A stretch of DNA of 64,000 nucleotides, from positions 28,145 through 92,144 of the forward strand of contig JAJAPY010000012.1 of the NCBI GenBank assembly GCA_020523885.1. The letters run 5' to 3'. The position numbers were made by a program, and so were the translations under genes. This DNA is from Candidatus Liberimonas magnetica (GTDB lineage Bacteria > Elusimicrobiota > Endomicrobiia > Endomicrobiales > JAFGIL01). The number at the start of each line of letters is the position of its first letter. Within the stretch, counting starts at the first letter, position 1. Positions 1 to 10,000 of the stretch are shown here, piece after piece. The notes under the pieces are model-generated. The model was not told the origin of the DNA and ran no database searches. It was given only the letters and a program-made list of their open reading frames with translations.

Positions 1-697
1 ATACAATATAAGCGTATAATATTTTTGCCGCGCTGCGTGCCGCATTCCTTACGGTTTCCATGTTTTCTTTTTTAAAAGTGCCGTAAAAGGGGTTAGATTT
101 TAAAATATCAGTAACATACAGCAGGGAAACGGCGGGTTTTTTTACATAATTTGCTGCGGCCAGGAAAGCGGCAGTTTCCATATCAACAACTTTAATTTTG
201 TGGTTTTTTAATAAATCTAAATATTCTTCTTCCAGTTTTAATGAACCTACGGATAAACAGGCCCCTTTTATGATATCGGATGAAAAACCGCTAAGAAGTT
301 CTTTGTCCGGATAAAAAACATCCAGTGTTTTTCTTTTAAGGAGCATATTTACGAAGCTGTCCTGCGAATATGCTTTTTCCGCTAAGAAGGCATCGCCTAT
401 AGCAAGGCCCTTGTCAACCGCACCGGAAGAACCCAAAAATATAAGTTTTTTGCATTTTGTATCTTTTAAATATAAAACAGCGTCTCCGACAAACCCGGCA
501 CCCATCTTTGTTATGATCAGCGAAAAATTATCATCGCTGCCCGCAGAATAAAGAAGGCCTCTGTTTATCTCAAGTATCTTAAGTTCATTTATAATGTCTT
601 TTGAAAAAAATGGGATTATTACACAGGTTTCTTTTATTTCTACCTGTCTTATGCCGAACAAAAATTTAAATATATCGTTTTGTTTTATTTTTTTCAT
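1..697 (-). CDS. Nucleoside phosphorylase family protein (C-terminus cut by window edge)
   Basis: The minus-strand frame opens with ATG at 697 (MKKIKQNDIFKFLFG) and stays open to base 1, giving 232 codons without a stop. The PNP/UDP phosphorylase signature is visible: a glycine-rich KMGAGFVGDAV stretch, LIFLGSSGAVD, and late in the chain VVDMETAAFLAAA, where the Met-Glu pair normally contacts the ribose. Family members cleave nucleosides or related compounds (purine/uridine phosphorylases, MTA/SAH or futalosine hydrolases). Nothing here decides the substrate. The start lies 10 bases from the palindromic repeat at 707-773, so the repeat sits in its 5' leader. Family call is fairly sure; function is open. 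Confidence 0.75.
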   Translation of the reverse strand, partial: MKKIKQNDIFKFLFGIRQVEIKETCVIIPFFSKDIINELKILEINRGLLYSAGSDDNFSLIITKMGAGFVGDAVLYLKDTKCKKLIFLGSSGAVDKGLAIGDAFLAEKAYSQDSFVNMLLKRKTLDVFYPDKELLSGFSSDIIKGACLSVGSLKLEEEYLDLLKNHKIKVVDMETAAFLAAANYVKKPAVSLLYVTDILKSNPFYGTFKKENMETVRNAARSAAKILYAYIV

Positions 698-706
698 GAT
701 AGTAGA

Positions 707-773
707 GATTGCTTCGTCGCTTCGCTCCTCGCAATGACTGCAATAAGTCATTGCGAGCGACAGCGAAGCAATC
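707..773. repeat. Inverted repeat flanking the GIY-YIG gene, copy 1
   Basis: The left arm (707-738) begins gattgcttcg and ends tcgcaatgac. The right arm (747-773) is its imperfect reverse complement around an 8-base loop (739-746). A second copy with the same outer sequences lies at 1076-1153. Both copies are confined to non-coding gaps, and the GIY-YIG gene lies exactly between them. It resembles a REP/MITE-type palindromic element. Confidence 0.8.
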
Positions 774-775
774 TA

Positions 776-1066
776 TTACATTAATTCAAGATAGAGATCC
801 TTCCATGTCTTATTTGAGTTATTTACTAAAGTAATCTTTTTATTTCTAGAACCACCCTTAATCTGTTTTTCCCTTGCAATTGCATTTTTTATATCATTAA
901 AAACTTCATAATAAACCAGTTTTGTAATATTGTATCTTTTAGTAAAACCTTCAGTAACCTTGTTCTTGTGTTCATATACTCTTTTTATTATATCATTTGT
1001 AACTCCGGTGTAAAGAACAGTGTTATTTTTATTCGTCATTATGTAAATATAGTATTGTTTTTCCAT
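776..1066 (-). CDS. GIY-YIG nuclease family protein (YhbQ/UPF0213-like)
   Basis: A 96-residue single-domain protein, the usual length for stand-alone GIY-YIG proteins. The diagnostic parts are YYIYIMTN at the N-terminus, LYTGVTND in place of the GIY...YIG pair, the catalytic-type Arg in the KRVYEHK helix, and the AREKQIKGGSRNKK basic tail. These proteins are small metal-dependent nucleases of mostly unknown role. The gene is bracketed on both sides by copies of the same palindrome (707-773 and 1076-1153), with the stop codon 2 bases from copy 1. That arrangement suggests the gene and repeats travel or act together. No other domain is present. Confidence 0.85.
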   Translation of the reverse strand: MEKQYYIYIMTNKNNTVLYTGVTNDIIKRVYEHKNKVTEGFTKRYNITKLVYYEVFNDIKNAIAREKQIKGGSRNKKITLVNNSNKTWKDLYLELM

Positions 1067-1075
1067 GCTATTAAG

Positions 1076-1153
1076 GATTGCTTCGTCGCCCTGCGGGCTC
1101 CTCGCAATGACTACAATAAGTCATCGCGATCCCGCAAAGCGGGAGAAGCAATC
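1076..1153. repeat. Inverted repeat flanking the GIY-YIG gene, copy 2
   Basis: Begins gattgcttcgtcgccctg at 1076 and ends gagaagcaatc at 1153. The outer arms and the central gcaatgact...caataagtca core match copy 1, while the inner stem bases differ, with cctgcgggc and cccgcaaagcggg segments. Its last base is also the last base of the downstream radical-SAM stop codon (1153-1155), so the element abuts that gene's 3' end. Confidence 0.8.
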
Positions 1154-2004
1154 TAATTATTTGAATTGCTATATGTGTTTTTAAAATAGTCCTTCCGGCC
1201 GTGGATATAGACATTATATACTTTATTATTTTCTTTTGCATATTTTTCTATGCTGTTTTTAATTGACTGCCATGTGCCGTTGTAGATTTTATTGTCGGTA
1301 ACCATAGCATTGTATTTTTGTTTTAAATACGGATAGGAACCTGTAATGGCATCGATAACTTTGGAAATGTTGCCGAGGTTAAAATTTAATCCCTCAAAAT
1401 TCATCGTATCGTATTTTTCAAAGCCAGCAAAGATATCGTTAATATCAGTTACAAACGGCAGGATGGGAGAAAAGCTCGGGATCACGGGTATTTTGTTATA
1501 GTGAAGTTCTTCAATTGCAGCCAACCTGTCTTTAAAAGGCGGGCTTTTTAGTTCGATCTTATTTTTCAGGTCTTGCCCAAAATTGTTTATAGTAAAATAA
1601 ATAGCTTTACAGTAACCTTCTTTTAAGAGGTGCAAGCTTTCCCTTATCAAAGGCGAACGGGTCAGTATAGAATAATAGACCCCGTGTTTATTCAGTATTT
1701 CAAGGACCTTGTTTGTTATCTTGTATTTAGTTTCAACAGGCTGGAAACACTCTGTTATCGAACCGATAAGGACCTGTTTCGGTTTTTTAATAAGTATTTC
1801 TTTTTCCAGCAGAAGAGGGGCATTCAGCCTAACATCTACGAACGAACCCCATTTTCTTTTATCTTTCAGCGTGGATTTGTTGAATTGAGCATAGCAGTAA
1901 ATGCAGGAAAACTGGCATCCTTTATACGGATTTATTACATAATCTCCAAGATCAATCGATGTCGGGTTTAATATCCTTGAAACGCCTACTTCCCTTATTT
2001 CCAT
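1153..2004 (-). CDS. Radical SAM protein, spore-photoproduct-lyase-like (SplB/Rv2578c type)
   Basis: 283 residues. The iron-sulphur motif CQFSCIYC at residues 30-37 gives the CxxxCxxC cluster ligands (Cys30, 34, 37), followed by YAQF. The opening, in which DYVINPYKGC leads into the cluster motif, is typical of the SPL-like radical SAM family. A GSITECFQPVE segment and an ILTRSPLI strand fit the barrel that binds S-adenosylmethionine. It overlaps the upstream radical-SAM gene by 10 bases (1995-2004), so the two are translationally coupled. Members of this family are often uncharacterised; true photoproduct repair is not implied by sequence alone. Confidence 0.8.
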   Translation of the reverse strand: MEIREVGVSRILNPTSIDLGDYVINPYKGCQFSCIYCYAQFNKSTLKDKRKWGSFVDVRLNAPLLLEKEILIKKPKQVLIGSITECFQPVETKYKITNKVLEILNKHGVYYSILTRSPLIRESLHLLKEGYCKAIYFTINNFGQDLKNKIELKSPPFKDRLAAIEELHYNKIPVIPSFSPILPFVTDINDIFAGFEKYDTMNFEGLNFNLGNISKVIDAITGSYPYLKQKYNAMVTDNKIYNGTWQSIKNSIEKYAKENNKVYNVYIHGRKDYFKNTYSNSNN

Positions 2005-3305
2005 TTTTCCTCAACCAGGTTTTTCATGAAAGCATTAGTATACTTAAAACCTTCTTTTTTTATGGTCTCTATGAACAGGTTCACTTTATGAATAGACTCT
2101 TTATTGATTCTGTAGTCAGCTTTTCTTTCTATACTTGTGCCTTCATAATAGACATAGGGGTTTATCTGTTCTATCTTCTTTATAAGAGCTTTGTTCCTTA
2201 TCAAAAAATACAGGCTTTCTTTATAATCCTCTATCGTCTCGCCCGGGAACCCTACTATAAGGCTTACTCCGAAATTTAAATCAGCGGAATTCAGTTTCTT
2301 GAAGAATAAGGCAGCGTCAGCCGCTGTAAAACCCTTGTTCATATTTCTTAAAGTATTGTTGCAGCCTGACTCAAGGCCGACAAAAAGGTTGTAACAGCCG
2401 CTGGTTTTCATTTTTTTAAATAAACTGTCCGGCATAGCGTTCCTTACTGCGATTTGCGCCTCCCAGTTTATAGAGCCGAAATTCGATATGATATTATCCA
2501 AAAGGTTTTCAAAGGCTTCTAAATCGCCGTTTATTAAAGAGTCGTTAAAAATAAAATTCTTTATACCTTCTTTTTTTAGTTCTCTTATACTATCTATTAT
2601 TTTATCTACCGGATAAGTCCTGAATTTTTTATACAACAAACGTTCTGAGCAGAAACCGCAGTTTCTTATGCAGCCCCTTGAAAAGATAAGCGAGACAGCT
2701 CCTTTTTTAGGGTAATCATTGAGGTTAAAGTCGGAATAATCTGCGCAGGAAAAATCATCAGGATTTTGTATTTCATTAAACAGGATGACTTTTTCACCCA
2801 TTTTTTTCTCTGTGATATAAGCTAACAGGGCGTGCTCGCCCTCGCCTACCACAAAAAGATCGGACAAACCGGAATATTCTTTAGCCAGGCCGTCTTTAAA
2901 TTTGAAATATTGGCTTGCTATCTCAGGGCCTCCAAAAATGATTTTAATTTCCGGATTTTTGGCTTTCAATATCCCTGCGACTTCCTTTACGACGCTAAAG
3001 TTGCTTTTATAACATGAAAAACCGATTATTTTATAGCTTAAAAGCCTGTCTATCATTAGATTAAAATCTTTTTGATGGTTTTTTTTAACTGCGGCAAGGA
3101 ATGAATTTTCAAAATCTGGATTAGAGCTTGTTTGCCATTGTTTTTTAATGTTGTTGTCCATGATACGAAAAAAATAATTATTGAAATCAAGGATATCTGA
3201 TCCGGTCTGGTTTTGTTTAAGATAACCTTTCAGGGCCGCAAGGCCAAGCGGCGGGAGGTTCGGCCAGAAAACAGGCAGTAAGACAAGAGCGGTTTCATGA
3301 TTCAT
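1995..3305 (-). CDS. B12-binding-type radical SAM protein
   Basis: 436 residues. The first ~180 residues resemble the cobalamin-binding Rossmann domain of class B radical SAM enzymes: LVLLPVFWPNLPPLGLAALKGYL at the start, then IIFGGPEIAS and FVVGEGEHALLAYI. The radical SAM domain follows with RGCIRNCGFC (Cys212, 216, 219). GFPGETIEDYKESL near the C-terminus is the usual GFPGET strand of this class. Such proteins act as methyltransferases or ring-forming enzymes; the substrate cannot be read here. It is the first gene of an operon with the SPL-like gene. The start at 3305 lies 10 bases downstream of a TATAAT-like box. Confidence 0.8.
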   Translation of the reverse strand: MNHETALVLLPVFWPNLPPLGLAALKGYLKQNQTGSDILDFNNYFFRIMDNNIKKQWQTSSNPDFENSFLAAVKKNHQKDFNLMIDRLLSYKIIGFSCYKSNFSVVKEVAGILKAKNPEIKIIFGGPEIASQYFKFKDGLAKEYSGLSDLFVVGEGEHALLAYITEKKMGEKVILFNEIQNPDDFSCADYSDFNLNDYPKKGAVSLIFSRGCIRNCGFCSERLLYKKFRTYPVDKIIDSIRELKKEGIKNFIFNDSLINGDLEAFENLLDNIISNFGSINWEAQIAVRNAMPDSLFKKMKTSGCYNLFVGLESGCNNTLRNMNKGFTAADAALFFKKLNSADLNFGVSLIVGFPGETIEDYKESLYFLIRNKALIKKIEQINPYVYYEGTSIERKADYRINKESIHKVNLFIETIKKEGFKYTNAFMKNLVEEKWK

Positions 3306-3315
3306 AATAAGTAAT

Positions 3316-3321
3316 ATTATA
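3316..3321 (-). promoter_or_regulatory. Possible -10 box for the radical-SAM operon
   Basis: A minus-strand TATAAT lies 10 bases before the ATG at 3305. No good -35 is seen at 16-18 bp (TTTCTT only). If used, the transcript would be almost leaderless. The intergenic space 3306-3432 is very AT-rich, so chance matches are likely. Confidence 0.35.
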
Positions 3322-3348
3322 CGAAAAATATGGAAGTTAAGAAAGGAT

Positions 3349-3377
3349 TTGTCACTATATATATCAAATTTTATAAA
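3349..3377 (+). promoter_or_regulatory. Sigma70-like promoter for leader ORF A and giant gene A
   Basis: TTGTCA at 3349-3354 and TATAAA at 3372-3377 are separated by exactly 17 bp. The box lies 55 bases before the ATG of leader ORF A (3433). The TTG that could serve as an upstream in-frame start overlaps this -35 element, which argues for starting the gene at 3433. Confidence 0.6.
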
Positions 3378-3432
3378 TATTTTACATATTTTTTATATTG
3401 ATTCCAAACTGTTTATATATTATATATATATT

Positions 3433-3948
3433 ATGAAGAAAATAGCAGTGCTCATCATATTCAGTTTCATTCTCTACCATTGTTCGTTTTTATTAGTAAC
3501 CGATAGTTTAGGCGAACAAAATATTTTTGCAAGCGCTGCAGCTGTAGGCGATAGATTTTTTGTCTCTCAATATCTAGCGCAGAACGTTGTTAAAGTGGTA
3601 GACCTGCTGCTTTCAAACAGCTCTTCGAATCCGCCTATCAACAAAGCTAAACCGCAGGAAAAAGAATCGAAGCATGAGGCAGACCAGACCTTGCCTTCCA
3701 TGAACAAAGAGTTTTCTTTCACTGTCAAGACTATTCACAGCCAGGGTGGTATTTTATTAAGCATTGCAAAAAGTCCTTGTATTTACAATGCTTTTATTGA
3801 TGTATTACACCCAGGAAGGGATGTTTCCTGGCATCTAACCAGGTTCAGGTGTTTTAAGACATATATATTTTTAATTTTGTTTAAGGCCCTGCCCCGTGGT
3901 GCTTTGGATATATATTACAATATTGCAGGTTTGAATAGAGCTGTATAG
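3433..3948 (+). CDS. Small exported protein preceding giant gene A (leader ORF A)
   Basis: Not recognised. Taken from ATG 3433 it has 171 residues. It opens with a signal peptide (MKKIAVLIIFSFILYHCSFLL), has a polar middle rich in Lys, Glu and Gln (KAKPQEKESKHEAD), and a moderately hydrophobic stretch FKTYIFLILFKAL near the end. A longer in-frame start (TTG 3349) would place coding sequence over the promoter and is rejected. The stop is followed immediately by a hairpin and T-tract, then giant gene A. The same order (signal-peptide protein, hairpin, giant gene) recurs at 58626-59114, but the two small proteins show no clear sequence similarity. Confidence 0.6.
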   Translation: MKKIAVLIIFSFILYHCSFLLVTDSLGEQNIFASAAAVGDRFFVSQYLAQNVVKVVDLLLSNSSSNPPINKAKPQEKESKHEADQTLPSMNKEFSFTVKTIHSQGGILLSIAKSPCIYNAFIDVLHPGRDVSWHLTRFRCFKTYIFLILFKALPRGALDIYYNIAGLNRAV

Positions 3949-3980
3949 CCCGATCCCTATGTTACGGAATCGGGTTTTTT
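3949..3980 (+). terminator. Hairpin plus T-tract between leader ORF A and giant gene A
   Basis: CCCGATCC pairs with GGAATCGGG (one bulged A), followed by TTTTTT at 3975-3980. It starts one base after the leader stop codon. Only 23 bases separate the T-tract from the giant start at 4004, too few for a normal promoter, so the giant gene probably depends on readthrough. It may act as an attenuator or a partial terminator. The equivalent hairpin before giant gene B has the same flanks and a compensatory stem change. Confidence 0.7.
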
Positions 3981-4003
3981 ATTGTTTAAAAAGGTTATCG
4001 GAT

Positions 4004-7000
4004 ATGAAAAGAAAAGTCATCGCTATTATCACAATATTCTGCTTCGTATTCTCATTTGTTATCGCGCAACCATTACAGGCATCTTTAGAGAGGATACGGG
4101 ACATAAATTCTGTAAACGAAATACTTGACGGTTTTATGCTGCCTGCGTCTGTGGGGCGGATAACGGATAACTACAGTTCAGAGTTCGGTGTGTCCTTGGG
4201 TCGCGAAGCGGAAGTTCAGAGTTCGGAGTTTAAAAATCAAGGGTTTGGAAGCAGTCCTGGACTACGAACTAATAACTCAAATACTGTAGTAATTAACATC
4301 CAGGATCTCCACTGCCATCCTGAAGTTCAAAGAAATATATCAAAAATCATATCGATTATAGATAACAAATACCATATAAAACATGTATATATTGAAGGCG
4401 CCTATGGTTCTGTAGATACTTCCTGGCTTACCGGTGTAAAAGACAAGGAATTAAATGCAAAGGTTCTTGAAGTGCTCATGGAAACAGGGAAGTTATCTGG
4501 ATCTGAGTATTATGCTGCGCTCTCCGGGAGGAACGACCTGTTATTTGGAGTTGATGACAAAAGACTTCATTGTCAAAACGTCCTCAGGTTAAATACCATT
4601 GTATCTGAACAGGAGCAAATTAATCAAAAAATCGAAAACCTTGCCAGGGATTTAGAAGTATTAAAAAATATATATTATGATGCTGATAACAAGAGGCTTG
4701 ATACTATCCTTAAGAAGTACAAAAACGGCGCTATCAATCCTAAAAAATTCTATAAGGCCCTTGCCAAATATTCTTTGGAACTGGACATAGACATCCGTGA
4801 TTACAAAAATACGTCTGAGTTCATAAAAACATTTGACAGGTCTTTTGATTACAAAAAAGTCTCAAAAGAACTGCAGGCACTTTTAGGGCTGTTAAAACAA
4901 AAACTTCCTTATCAAGCATATCAAAACCTGGCGGTAAAAACAGCCAACTTTTCCCAGCTGCAGTATTTGTGCCTGTACTTGCCTAAGATAGCTGCTAAAT
5001 ACAAACTTGACATTTCAAACGACTACCCCAACCTTAAAAAGTTTTTTGATTACCTCGAGATAAGCCAGGGCATAAATTCTATAAAACTTATCAGTGAAGA
5101 ATATAAACTGCTCAATGAAATCAGGCTAAGGCTTGCACGTAAAAAGAGTGAACGTGACATTATATTTTTGATTGAATTTTCAAGATATCTTAAAGATTAT
5201 CTGTCCTACAAAAGCTCATCTGAAGATTACGATTTTGTCCGCGAGAACCTGTCAAAATTTGAGCTTTTGTGGAAACAATATATCGGAAATAACAAGCTCT
5301 CTCAAATAAAAGACAGCCTCGGCCTGCTCGAAGACTATTATCAGGTGAACCTGAAGAGAAATGAGTGCCTGCTTAATAACTGCATGAACGGCAGGGTACA
5401 GGGGGCAGGGCTCAGGGTTCAGGCGCTCAATGAAACAGCATTCCAGCATAAGCAGGATGTAAGCATGGTTTCTAAGCCTCAGAGCTTCACAGCTTCAGAG
5501 CAGGACGACATAGTCGTGCTTGTGACCGGCGGTTTCCATACTCAGGGTATTTCTGTCCTTATGAAGGAACGGGGCATCCCTTACATTGTCATTACCCCTA
5601 ATGTAACCCAGGATAATGCGTTTTCTGAATCTGTATATGCAGAGCTGCTTCAGGCTCAGACAAGGATAATAAAGGCTGCTTCTCAACGCATGAATCAACC
5701 GGTCCAACAGGGCACTGTCAAAGGCCTGGATTCGCTGCAGATAGTAGTGCTTTCAGCTCTCGGTCTTCTTGATAAAGTGCCGTTACTGGCAGACGACTTA
5801 ATGGCAGGGTTATATAAAGATCCGAAGTTCAACAAAAACGGCAAGCTCGATATAGGTGCCAGCAACCGGTTATTCGGCCAGCTTTTTAAAGAAATAGGAG
5901 ACACAGGCAAAACAAACGTTCTAGTAGAAGAAACTGAAACAGGGTATAAACTTTCCATACATTATGCCGATATAGCTGATCCGGATAAAGCATTAGTTAA
6001 GACCATAGCTTATGATAAAAAATGCAAACGCATTACAGGCGATGAGGCCGTAGCTTCGGCAAAACTAAGCCCGCAGGAAGTGCGCAAAGCGCTCAGAAAC
6101 TATGTCCAGAAAAATAAATGGATAATTCCCAAAGACATATTGACGACCCTCGAAGACAAGGCGGTAAATGCCGCCGGGCTGGGATACATAGGCGATAAGC
6201 TTAAGAAAGGATTGTCAATGCTCCTTGCCGAGACCCTGCTGCTTACTGCTGGTACTATAGCAGCAAAAATGCTTATCCACGTCAGCCTTCTGACTCCTAG
6301 TCCGGTTTCACCTATAATAATCGGAGCTGCACTGTTGCTGGGCGCTGTATTTTCCTTCATGCATTCCGATCTATATCGTGAAGGCCTGGACAGGAGAGAA
6401 AGGATACTGTTGTTCTTTAACAGGTTCCTGGGAGGGGCGGGTTTGAGCTTGCTGCTTTTTGCCGCTCCGCTTGAGCTGGCCATACCGCTGGCGGCCGGGA
6501 TCCATGAACTATGGAATTTTTTGGCTCTGGCCGGGGAACGGTACCGCTACTATGAAGGAAGGAATCTAGGAAAACTTGTACTGAAAAATATGCGGGTGCT
6601 TTCTCTGAGCGGGCCGCAAAAGCTTTATGAAGTTATCTCCGGCGCCGAAGTGCTTAAAACCCTGGGTTTTGACGTCAAAAAAACCGCCAGCGGGCGGCTT
6701 GTAATAGATAAAAAGGACTATGAACTTTTTAACGAATTGAAAAAATCTCATGCCAGCTTTAATCGTGACGTGCTAAAAGATTTTCCTCTGGCGCAAAGCT
6801 ACATATTTTCCCTGCGGGCCCAGGAACGCTTTGTCAAAACCGTGCTTGAGTTCATAAACGCTTACCAAAAGCTCCCCAAAGAAAAAAAGAAGGGTTATGA
6901 AATAGGCAGGGATGCTTCAGGCAGGGCTAATGTCGAGCCTTTAGGGCAAGCTATCCTTTTTGCCATTAAACAACATTACGGCGACCTGATAGGAGCTGAC

Positions 7001-10000
7001 AATATCTTAAAGCACCTTTTCCACTTTTATCCATTTATCAGGCCTTCTGATTTATCCAATAAAAAACTTCTGGACGATTTATTTTCCATCAAGCCTGATT
7101 ATAAAAATTATGTTGAAACAGCAGCCTATGCTTTAGCTACTAATGATCCGGTATTATTTAATTTAGAGAGCGGCAGCGACCGGGTTTTGATGGAAGCTTT
7201 GGACCGCGTGTCCAGGGACAGGAGTATAACGGTCTCAAAGCTGTGGGCCCATCCGTTCACTGAAGAAGGCCAGATCCTGGGGCAGAAGGTCCCGCGCAAG
7301 AGCGATAACCACATCGTCCTCGGGTACGGCGAGCTTACCAGGTGCATAAAAGAAGCCGGTAAGGAAGTGGAAACAGCCGGGAAGGAAGGGCGGCCGCCCC
7401 GTAAACATGTGCTTATCATTAAAAATGTCGAGTCTATGCAGCCAGAGGTGCGCATAATGCTTCAGGAACTTCTTAACCTTAGGGAAACAACGCATCCTGA
7501 ATTCGGTACTATCAGGCTGCCGGACAATTTCCAGATACTGTTCACTAAACATGAAGGTGCAAACCTGCAGGATGAATCGTTCTATGACCGCCTTATTGTA
7601 AAGAAGGTAAAAAAACCGGCAGGTTTTAAACCTGCTGCCTTAACGGCATTTCCGGAACAGGTGAATGAAAGAAACTATACCGATTACTTGCGTATTGATA
7701 GGGAAAACAGCGCTGTGTTCCTGGTGATAGACAATACCAAAATCCCGTTATCGGAAGGACAATTTGGCACTCTGAAAGAAGGTTTAAAGGGAGAGGATGT
7801 GCTGGATGCTGTCCATGAAAGGAGCGGGCTCATACTGGATTTTGATACTATTAAAATGCTTTATTTTTATCATCAGGCTGCGGTAACAAAAACTAAGATC
7901 CTTCAGCTGCAGGGGGCGACCGGCGTAGGAAAGACCTACACTGCCGGCAAGCACGCAAAATCGCAAGGCAAGGATTTTTACAGCGGTTCTACGAGCGAGG
8001 GTACGGAGCTGGCTGATTTCATAGGCGGTTTTGAAATGGACGCAAGCGGCGCTTTGAGTTTTAATCCGTCAACAACATTCAAGGAACGGGCTGAGGCTGA
8101 AAACGGGAGCGTAATAGCGCTCAGCGAGTTCAATACCCTTATTGATGACCAGGAACGTACAGCCCTGGCCTGGTGGCTTGTCCAGGTGGCGGAAGCAAAA
8201 CCGGGGGATGAGGTAGGGGATATAACAATCCGGCTTACTGAAGTACCCGTACCGGAAGGCGAAGAAGTCAAGGTTATCCGCATAAGCCCCAAGACGCAGA
8301 TCGTAGTTGATATAAATCCAGCCGATTATATAGCCAGGGGCATATTCCCTGACGTTTGGAAAGAATATGTGCCTGTGATTACAGTTGATAAGTTTGTTAC
8401 CGGCAATGAAAGCCGTAAAGAAAGCGAGATAGACAAACTTTTCCTCTATGCCTCAATGTATCTCAAGCACGGCTGGAAGACGGAAGCTGGTGCCGTAAAA
8501 GCCCCGGGCATAAGTGATGCTAAATTACGCGGGCAGATTTCTTCTACTCTTGCCTTTGCCTACTTATGTGTCGTAGCTTCGTATGCAGGCGGTAAACTGG
8601 GGGCTCAGGAAAAAAAGATTTTTTCTGCCCGCGAGCTGCGGCGCCTTTGCGAAGACGTATTGTATGACATCTCTTTGGGCAAAGATGAGAAAACAGCTGT
8701 TGCCAAGGCTGTCCGCACCCATCTCGTTGCCGGCTGGAAAGAACCGTCTGACCAAAAAACTGTTATTGAAGCACTCCAGGAAATGTTTACATATAACGGA
8801 ATGAAGATCAGGGCTTCAGCTATAATGAATCTATTCGAATCTCCTAAGAAGTTAAAGGAAACTAGAAGCTTTGCATCTGCTGATATAAGAGCTGAAGTCT
8901 TAGCCCTGGTGCCGCCGGAGTCTCTTGAGTCTTTGAATAAACCTACCGGATTTACTGAATTTGTAACAGACCAGATGCTTACCAAAGGGCGCCTGGTTCA
9001 TATAAACGTTGAGCCGGATACCGACCTGCAGCATGAGATCAAAAACCTTGAATCATCAGTTAACGGCACAATAAAAACAATACCCGTCACGGATAAAACA
9101 GACCGTTTTATGCTTGAAGGAGGCCTGGTCCCTACACCTGACGGGCTCGGGACTGTATTCGGGCAGGGACTGTTGGGAAAATTACGCGAAGAAGCTTTAA
9201 GAGACCCTTCAAAACAGGTAGTATACATTTTAGATAATATCCACAACATGAGGCCGGAAGATGCTGTAGCCCTTAATGAGATCAGCCAATTGCCTGCGAA
9301 TGCGCACATTCTGATGATAAGCCGCTCGCCTCTGTTGTGGTCGCCCGCGGAGCAATCCCGCTATCCCTTATTATGCTACCGGCAGGCAAACGAGTACCGC
9401 CGGCAATACCTGGCTGAAAAACTGCTGAACGTACTTAAGGTCCAGCACAAGGTTTCTGATATAGTGATCAGGAACCTGTTCAACCTGTTAGAAAAAACCT
9501 ATCAAAACCTCAAGAACGACTTCGCAGGGCAGCCCTTTCAGGTACAAATATCACACAGGAAGTTCGTGCTGTTCCTGGCCCGGCTAAGTACAATGATAGC
9601 AGAAACTCCCAGGGGAGTTCTTAATTCAGCTCTTCTGTACGAATATATTGAAAGGGCTTTTGAACTTGTTTTTCTTCTCGATTTTGAACCGGTACAGCGT
9701 GCGGCTCTGAGCCGCAAGTTTTTAAGGGCTCTAGTTCAATATCTAAGCACCAGCCAGTTGACTGAGGAACTCAGCGCACAGCAAAAAATGCAGTTTCCCA
9801 AAGGTGTTGAACTCGTCCAGGCTCAATTTGAGTTTGAGAATGGAAAGGCTGATGCAGTGTCCAGGGATGCAGCAGCTGGTAAAATAGCTGATATCCTGAA
9901 AGCCAATCCGGATATAGGAATGTGGGAATATCCGGCGCCGGCTGAGCTTGAAAAAGGGGACATCGTGCGTACATACAGAGCAGGTAAGGCCTCAGGCGAC

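Noticed and set aside
1153..2004. True spore photoproduct lyase
   Set aside because: The cluster motif and opening fit the broad SPL-like radical SAM group, but nothing in the window points to sporulation or thymine-dimer repair.
3349..3432. TTG start at 3349 extending leader ORF A by 28 residues
   Set aside because: The TTG lies in the -35 box of a well-spaced promoter, and the ATG at 3433 gives a clean signal peptide.
3959..4003. ATG at 3959 as start of giant A
   Set aside because: It sits in the loop of the hairpin and would add 15 residues ahead of an otherwise typical signal peptide starting at 4004.
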